This document shows, one piece after another, positions 4,379 to 7,568 of a stretch of DNA of 7,568 nucleotides. Origin of the DNA: Flavobacteriaceae bacterium UBA4439. Its GTDB lineage: Bacteria > Bacteroidota > Bacteroidia > Flavobacteriales > Flavobacteriaceae. Both the position numbers and the translations under genes were made by a program. The notes beneath the pieces were generated by a model. The model searched no databases and was not told the origin of the DNA. It was given only the letters and a program-made list of their open reading frames with translations. The stretch covers positions 1-7,568 of the forward strand of contig DGPN01000032.1 of assembly GCA_002390455.1 (NCBI GenBank), in the 5' to 3' direction. Every line of letters starts with the position of its first letter. Within the stretch, counting starts at the first letter, position 1.

Positions 4379-5989
4379 TCAGCTTTTCTTGCCCTTGATG
4401 GCAGCTAGGTAAACTGTCAATTCTTCTTTTACTTTGGGATAGAGCAGTATCAGACCGATCATATTGGGAAATACTAAGGCCAAAATCATGGCATCGGAGA
4501 AGGTCCAAACCGCTGACATATCACCGGCAGCACCAATCACAATAAAAATCAAAAACAAGATTTTATAGGATAGGTCAGCGGCTTTGCTCTTGCCAAAAAT
4601 ATACATCCATGACTGCAATCCGTAATAGGACCAAGAGATCATGGTAGAAACTGCAAACAACACTACTGCAAGGGTTAAAAATGGGCCTGCAAAAGAGATG
4701 TATTTTGAAAAGGCAGCCGAAGTAATTCCCGCACCTTCCACGGCCACTCCATCAATCATTACCTTACCTCCTACCCCTCCATAGTCAAAGACGGTACTGT
4801 CTCCATTGAAGATGATGATTACCAAAGCAGTCATCGTACAGATCACCACCGTATCAATAAAGGGCTCTAATAGTGCCACCAATCCCTCCGATGCAGGGTA
4901 TTTTGTCTTTACGGCAGCATGGGCGATCGAGGCCGATCCAGCTCCAGCTTCATTCGAAAAAGCGGCTCGACGAAAACCAGTAATCAACACGCCCAATAGC
5001 CCTCCCAATCCAGCTTGGGGGTTAAAGGCTTGAGTAAAAATCATTCCAAAAGCATCGTCAACATAACTGAAATTGCTTCCAATGATATAAAGACATGCCA
5101 AAACATACATCATGGCCATAAAGGGCACTATTTTTTCGGTAACTGAAGCAATTCGTTTGATTCCTCCGATAATGATAAACCCGACAAAAACCATCATGAT
5201 CAACCCGACAATGGTTCTGGCACTCCCTCCAGTCATACCAAAGGAACTGACCAACTGCATGGCCGCTTGATTGGACTGGGCAGCATTTCCCCCTCCAAAA
5301 GATGCACCGATACAAAGGACTGCAAAGGTGACGGCCAAAAATTTTCCAAATCTAGCCATCCCCCGTTCTTTGAGACCTTTGGTTAGATAATACATGGGCC
5401 CCCCATAGACAGTTCCGTCTTCACCAATATCTCGATACCGAACTCCAAGGGTACATTCTACAAATTTGGTTGACATGCCCAAAAGGCCACATAGGATCAT
5501 CCAAAAAGTAGCCCCTGGCCCTCCTACGGCAATGGCCAATGCCACCCCAGCGATGTTTCCGTTGCCCACCGTTCCCGAAACTGCTGTGGCCAAGGCTTGG
5601 AAATGACTCACCTCTCCCTCTTCACTTTCGTCCCTGATGGTGTCTTTGATGTCTCCTTCAATGGCCAAATCTGGTGCTCCAGCTTCGTGGTGGTCGAGTT
5701 CATCGTATTTCCCTCTGACCGTCTGAACTGCTGTAGGAAATCGCCTAACATTCACAAATCCAAAGTAGACCGTAAAAAACACCGCACCCCCTACCAGCAA
5801 TATGATGATGGTAGGAATGGAGGTTCCTGGAAAATTATGTAAAATAAGGGCACCCCACCAATTGGCAATGGGGGTAAATGCCTCGTTGATTCTCTCGTCC
5901 AAACCTTGATCCTGTGCCCTACCAGCCCATGGAATCAAAGTCATTAAAAAGAATAAAGAGATCATTTTGGAAAGGGAAGGATGCTTCAT
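4379..5989 (-). CDS. Alanine/glycine:cation symporter (AGCS family)
   Basis: This is a polytopic inner-membrane transporter of the AGCS family (AlsT/DagA/AgcS type), which imports alanine or glycine with Na+ or H+. I use ATG at 5989 (536 residues), because the upstream in-frame start at 6013 is a TTG and the ATG gives a clean signal-like N-terminus (SLFFLMTLIPWAGRA, residues 11-25). Diagnostic motifs are VGNGNIAGVALAI with GGPGA (about 141-160), GMSTKFVECTLGVRYR (171-186) and GFRRAAFSNEAGAGSASIAHAA (338-359), followed by LLEPFIDT. The usual VGTGN motif reads VGNGN. A loop of about 40 mostly acidic residues (95-128) precedes GEVSHFQAL. About ten or eleven hydrophobic segments are visible. It lies about 50 nt after the K+ channel gene and 13 nt before the HhH gene, with no SD. 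Substrate choice is by family only. Confidence 0.92.
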   Translation of the reverse strand: MKHPSLSKMISLFFLMTLIPWAGRAQDQGLDERINEAFTPIANWWGALILHNFPGTSIPTIIILLVGGAVFFTVYFGFVNVRRFPTAVQTVRGKYDELDHHEAGAPDLAIEGDIKDTIRDESEEGEVSHFQALATAVSGTVGNGNIAGVALAIAVGGPGATFWMILCGLLGMSTKFVECTLGVRYRDIGEDGTVYGGPMYYLTKGLKERGMARFGKFLAVTFAVLCIGASFGGGNAAQSNQAAMQLVSSFGMTGGSARTIVGLIMMVFVGFIIIGGIKRIASVTEKIVPFMAMMYVLACLYIIGSNFSYVDDAFGMIFTQAFNPQAGLGGLLGVLITGFRRAAFSNEAGAGSASIAHAAVKTKYPASEGLVALLEPFIDTVVICTMTALVIIIFNGDSTVFDYGGVGGKVMIDGVAVEGAGITSAAFSKYISFAGPFLTLAVVLFAVSTMISWSYYGLQSWMYIFGKSKAADLSYKILFLIFIVIGAAGDMSAVWTFSDAMILALVFPNMIGLILLYPKVKEELTVYLAAIKGKKS

Positions 5990-6040
5990 GGTTTTTTGTA
6001 TTGTCCTTCGCAATATCCTAAAAACCGAGGGAAAATCAAA

Positions 6041-7045
6041 TTAATCCAAATCAAACATTGCATTTAATTGGGTAATAGAGTTGATATCCCCTAAAACAAT
6101 CAACTTGCTTTGGGACTCCAATTTCAAATCAGCGGGGGGATTGATCATCAATTTTCCTTGAGCATTTCTAAAACCGACCACATTGCAACGGGTCTTTTTG
6201 CGAATCTCCAAATCTGAAAGCGATCGATTGAGGTATTTTTTGGGAAGGGCATCTATGGCAATCTCCTCTAGGTTGGGACTGTCTTGTTCGAGCCAACTCA
6301 GTTCCTCCAAAAAACGAATCAAATCGGGAACCATCAACAAACTGGCCATATGATCTCCACCGATTCTATCGGGCATGATGATGTGATCGGCCCCTGCTCG
6401 TCGGAGCTTGGCCTGATTACTTGCATCTGTCAAACGGCTAACGATCAATAGATTGGGATTGAGCTCTCTAGCAGACAAAACCACAAACAGATTGTCCACA
6501 TCATTGGGCAGTGCAGCGATCAAATGCTTAGCCTTTTGGATATTGGCCTGCTCTAAAGTGTTATCTTGGCGGGCATCTCCGTGAATAAAATGAATCTTTT
6601 CATTTCCTTGAATCACTTCTGGGTTTTGTTCGATCACCACAAAAGGATGACCGTGGTTCAGCAAGCGATGGGCGGCCTGACGACCATTGCGACCATAGCC
6701 ACAGATCAGGGTATGCTCTTTGAAGGTAGCTGTTATTTTCTTCATTTTTTTTTGTTTGATTTTTTCAAAAATATTTTCCGTCACCACAAACTGGGTCAGT
6801 TCTTTGATCCCAAAGGCAAAGACTGTCAGACTCATCATGATGAAAAATATGGTAAATATTTTGGCCTCTGGAGTCAAAGGGACCACCTCACCAAAGCCCA
6901 CAGTACTTAGGGTGATGGCGGTCATATAGAGTGCATCCACCACACCGATATCTGGCAATAGCCAATAGTACCCCAAGGCTCCTATACAGGAAACCAATAA
7001 AATAAAGAGAAGTGCTGTAAATAAATTGGGGCTAAAAGATTTCAC
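6041..7045 (-). CDS. Two-TM K+ channel with cytoplasmic RCK (TrkA-N/TrkA-C) domains
   Basis: The protein has 334 residues and resembles MthK-type ligand-gated K+ channels. TM1 spans about 8-30, and the pore helix YMTAITLS (40-47) leads into the selectivity filter TVGFGE (48-53; TVGYGD in many channels). TM2 spans about 62-84, with a linker to about 107. An RCK_N Rossmann domain starts at CGYGRNG (GxGxxG, 116-121), with the acidic end of beta2 at E139. A TrkA-C domain covers about 255-333. The filter predicts K+ selectivity, and the RCK domain would gate on a nucleotide or divalent cation. The start is GTG at 7045, 1 nt after the stop of the pspC-like gene, which suggests translational coupling; no ATG is available upstream in frame. 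M101 (6745), between TM2 and RCK, follows an A-run and could serve as an internal start for a soluble RCK form (234 residues). Confidence 0.92.
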   Translation of the reverse strand: MKSFSPNLFTALLFILLVSCIGALGYYWLLPDIGVVDALYMTAITLSTVGFGEVVPLTPEAKIFTIFFIMMSLTVFAFGIKELTQFVVTENIFEKIKQKKMKKITATFKEHTLICGYGRNGRQAAHRLLNHGHPFVVIEQNPEVIQGNEKIHFIHGDARQDNTLEQANIQKAKHLIAALPNDVDNLFVVLSARELNPNLLIVSRLTDASNQAKLRRAGADHIIMPDRIGGDHMASLLMVPDLIRFLEELSWLEQDSPNLEEIAIDALPKKYLNRSLSDLEIRKKTRCNVVGFRNAQGKLMINPPADLKLESQSKLIVLGDINSITQLNAMFDLD

Positions 7046-7046
7046 G

Positions 7047-7274
7047 TCATAGGTCGAATACAGAAGTTCTGTTGGTGTAGACCAAGTCTTTGAGTTTGAG
7101 CCAAAAGGCCAAGGTCAAATAAATGATAAAGCCCCCTACGATGGTCGTAAAGGAAGCGTAAATAAAAAACAAACGGACGCTTTTTACACTCATCCCCAAG
7201 GAATCTGCCAGACGTGTGGAAACGGCAAAGCCATACTTTTCAAAAAAATGACGCAAAGAACTCACCTGACTCAT
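7047..7274 (-). CDS. PspC-domain small membrane protein
   Basis: This 75-residue protein contains one PspC-like domain: STRLADSLGMSVKSVRLFFIY (about 19-39) leading into one transmembrane segment (about 34-60, ending LTLAFWLKLKD). The polar tail ends in SVFDL, which I recall as common to this family in Bacteroidota. PspC in enterobacteria senses envelope stress with PspB, but stand-alone PspC-like proteins in Bacteroidota have no established role that I know of, and no pspA or pspB is present here. Start ATG at 7274 lies 9 nt after the DUF2851 stop, and its TGA stop is 1 nt from the channel GTG. This close linkage to a K+ channel gene is suggestive but not proof of joint function. Confidence 0.82.
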   Translation of the reverse strand: MSQVSSLRHFFEKYGFAVSTRLADSLGMSVKSVRLFFIYASFTTIVGGFIIYLTLAFWLKLKDLVYTNRTSVFDL

Positions 7275-7283
7275 AGCATAAAG

Positions 7284-7568
7284 TTAAGGCGAAAAATCGA
7301 ACAAATAAAATCCCACCGCACAACGCAAACACCTTTTTTTATCGCAATAAAAATTTTTTAGCTGAAGTAAAGCTTGAGAGTCCAAGGCCGAAGCCATTTT
7401 AACTCCCAATTGAGAAAATCCTTTGGTGATACTGTTACGTTCGGACGGAAAGGATTCAATCCATTGAATGACCTGCTCATCTGGAGTCCCCAATTGTTTT
7501 TGTTTGAAGGCAAATCGAAGCGGGATCAAGGTATTGATCATTAACAACTCAAAAAAAGATTGAGACAG
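7284..7568 (-). CDS. DUF2851 family protein, C-terminal 94 residues (gene runs off window)
   Basis: The frame is open to the window edge (95 codons including the stop), so this is the 3' end of a longer gene. Recognisable DUF2851 C-terminal features are INTLIPLRFAF (11-21 of the visible part), ESFPSERNSI (38-47), DSQALLQLKNFYC and a cysteine cluster C-x4-C-x2-C (C75, C80, C83) followed by AVG. The cysteines look like a metal- or cluster-binding knuckle, but this is inference. The family is widespread in Bacteroidota and its function is unknown to me. It is the first visible gene of the operon leading to the pspC-like and K+ channel genes. The internal ATG at 7541 should not be taken as its start. 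Confidence 0.85.
   Translation of the reverse strand: MSQSFFELLMINTLIPLRFAFKQKQLGTPDEQVIQWIESFPSERNSITKGFSQLGVKMASALDSQALLQLKNFYCDKKRCLRCAVGFYLFDFSP

Noticed and set aside
6011..6013. TTG as start of the AGCS symporter (544 aa)
   Set aside because: ATG 24 nt downstream gives a cleaner signal-like N-terminus in an A-rich context, and TTG starts are uncommon.

Overview
The window looks like core chromosome of a member of the Bacteroidota, probably the Cytophagales/Cyclobacteriaceae side. I base this on four things. Promoters fit the Bacteroidota sigma-factor pattern (TTG, about 19 nt, TAnnTTTG). Seven of the eight visible start codons lack a Shine-Dalgarno (SD) sequence, and only rpsU has one, very strong. 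DUF2851 and SVFDL-ending PspC-like genes, typical of this phylum, are present. The tRNA genes do not encode CCA. Genus is not resolvable from the sequence alone. Every supported gene lies on the minus strand, so transcription runs from high to low coordinates.

Layout in the direction of transcription. Block 1 (7568 to 2367) is a tightly packed run: the 3' end of a DUF2851 gene, a small PspC-like membrane protein, a two-transmembrane K+ channel with a cytoplasmic RCK domain, a Na+:alanine/glycine symporter (AGCS family), a membrane-anchored helix-hairpin-helix protein and an acyl-CoA dehydrogenase. Gaps are about 1-50 nt, so this is probably one operon whose promoter lies outside the window. 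Block 2 (2348 to 2024) is rpsU (bS21) with its own promoter, an 11-nt SD and a terminator-like hairpin that abuts the next gene. Block 3 (2023 to 730) is a xerC-type tyrosine recombinase and a short ribosome hibernation factor (hpf), closed by a good intrinsic terminator. Block 4 (787 to 1) is tRNA-Thr(TGT), tRNA-Tyr(GTA), tRNA-Gly(TCC), then about 370 bp without a convincing gene, then a separately promoted tRNA-Thr(GGT) cut by the window edge. The order Thr-Tyr-Gly-Thr is that of the Escherichia coli thrU-tyrU-glyT-thrT-tufB operon, so tuf is predicted just beyond base 1.

Blocks 2 to 4 are mostly translation machinery. Block 1 combines ion and amino-acid transport, DNA-binding-type HhH repeats and acyl-CoA oxidation without an evident single pathway. 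I found no mobile element, CRISPR array, prophage or obvious novel defence system. The most interesting signals are regulatory: the SD of rpsU with an overlapping 8-codon upstream ORF, two places where promoter and terminator elements are superimposed, the interrupted tRNA-tuf cluster, and a possible internal start releasing a soluble RCK domain from the K+ channel gene.
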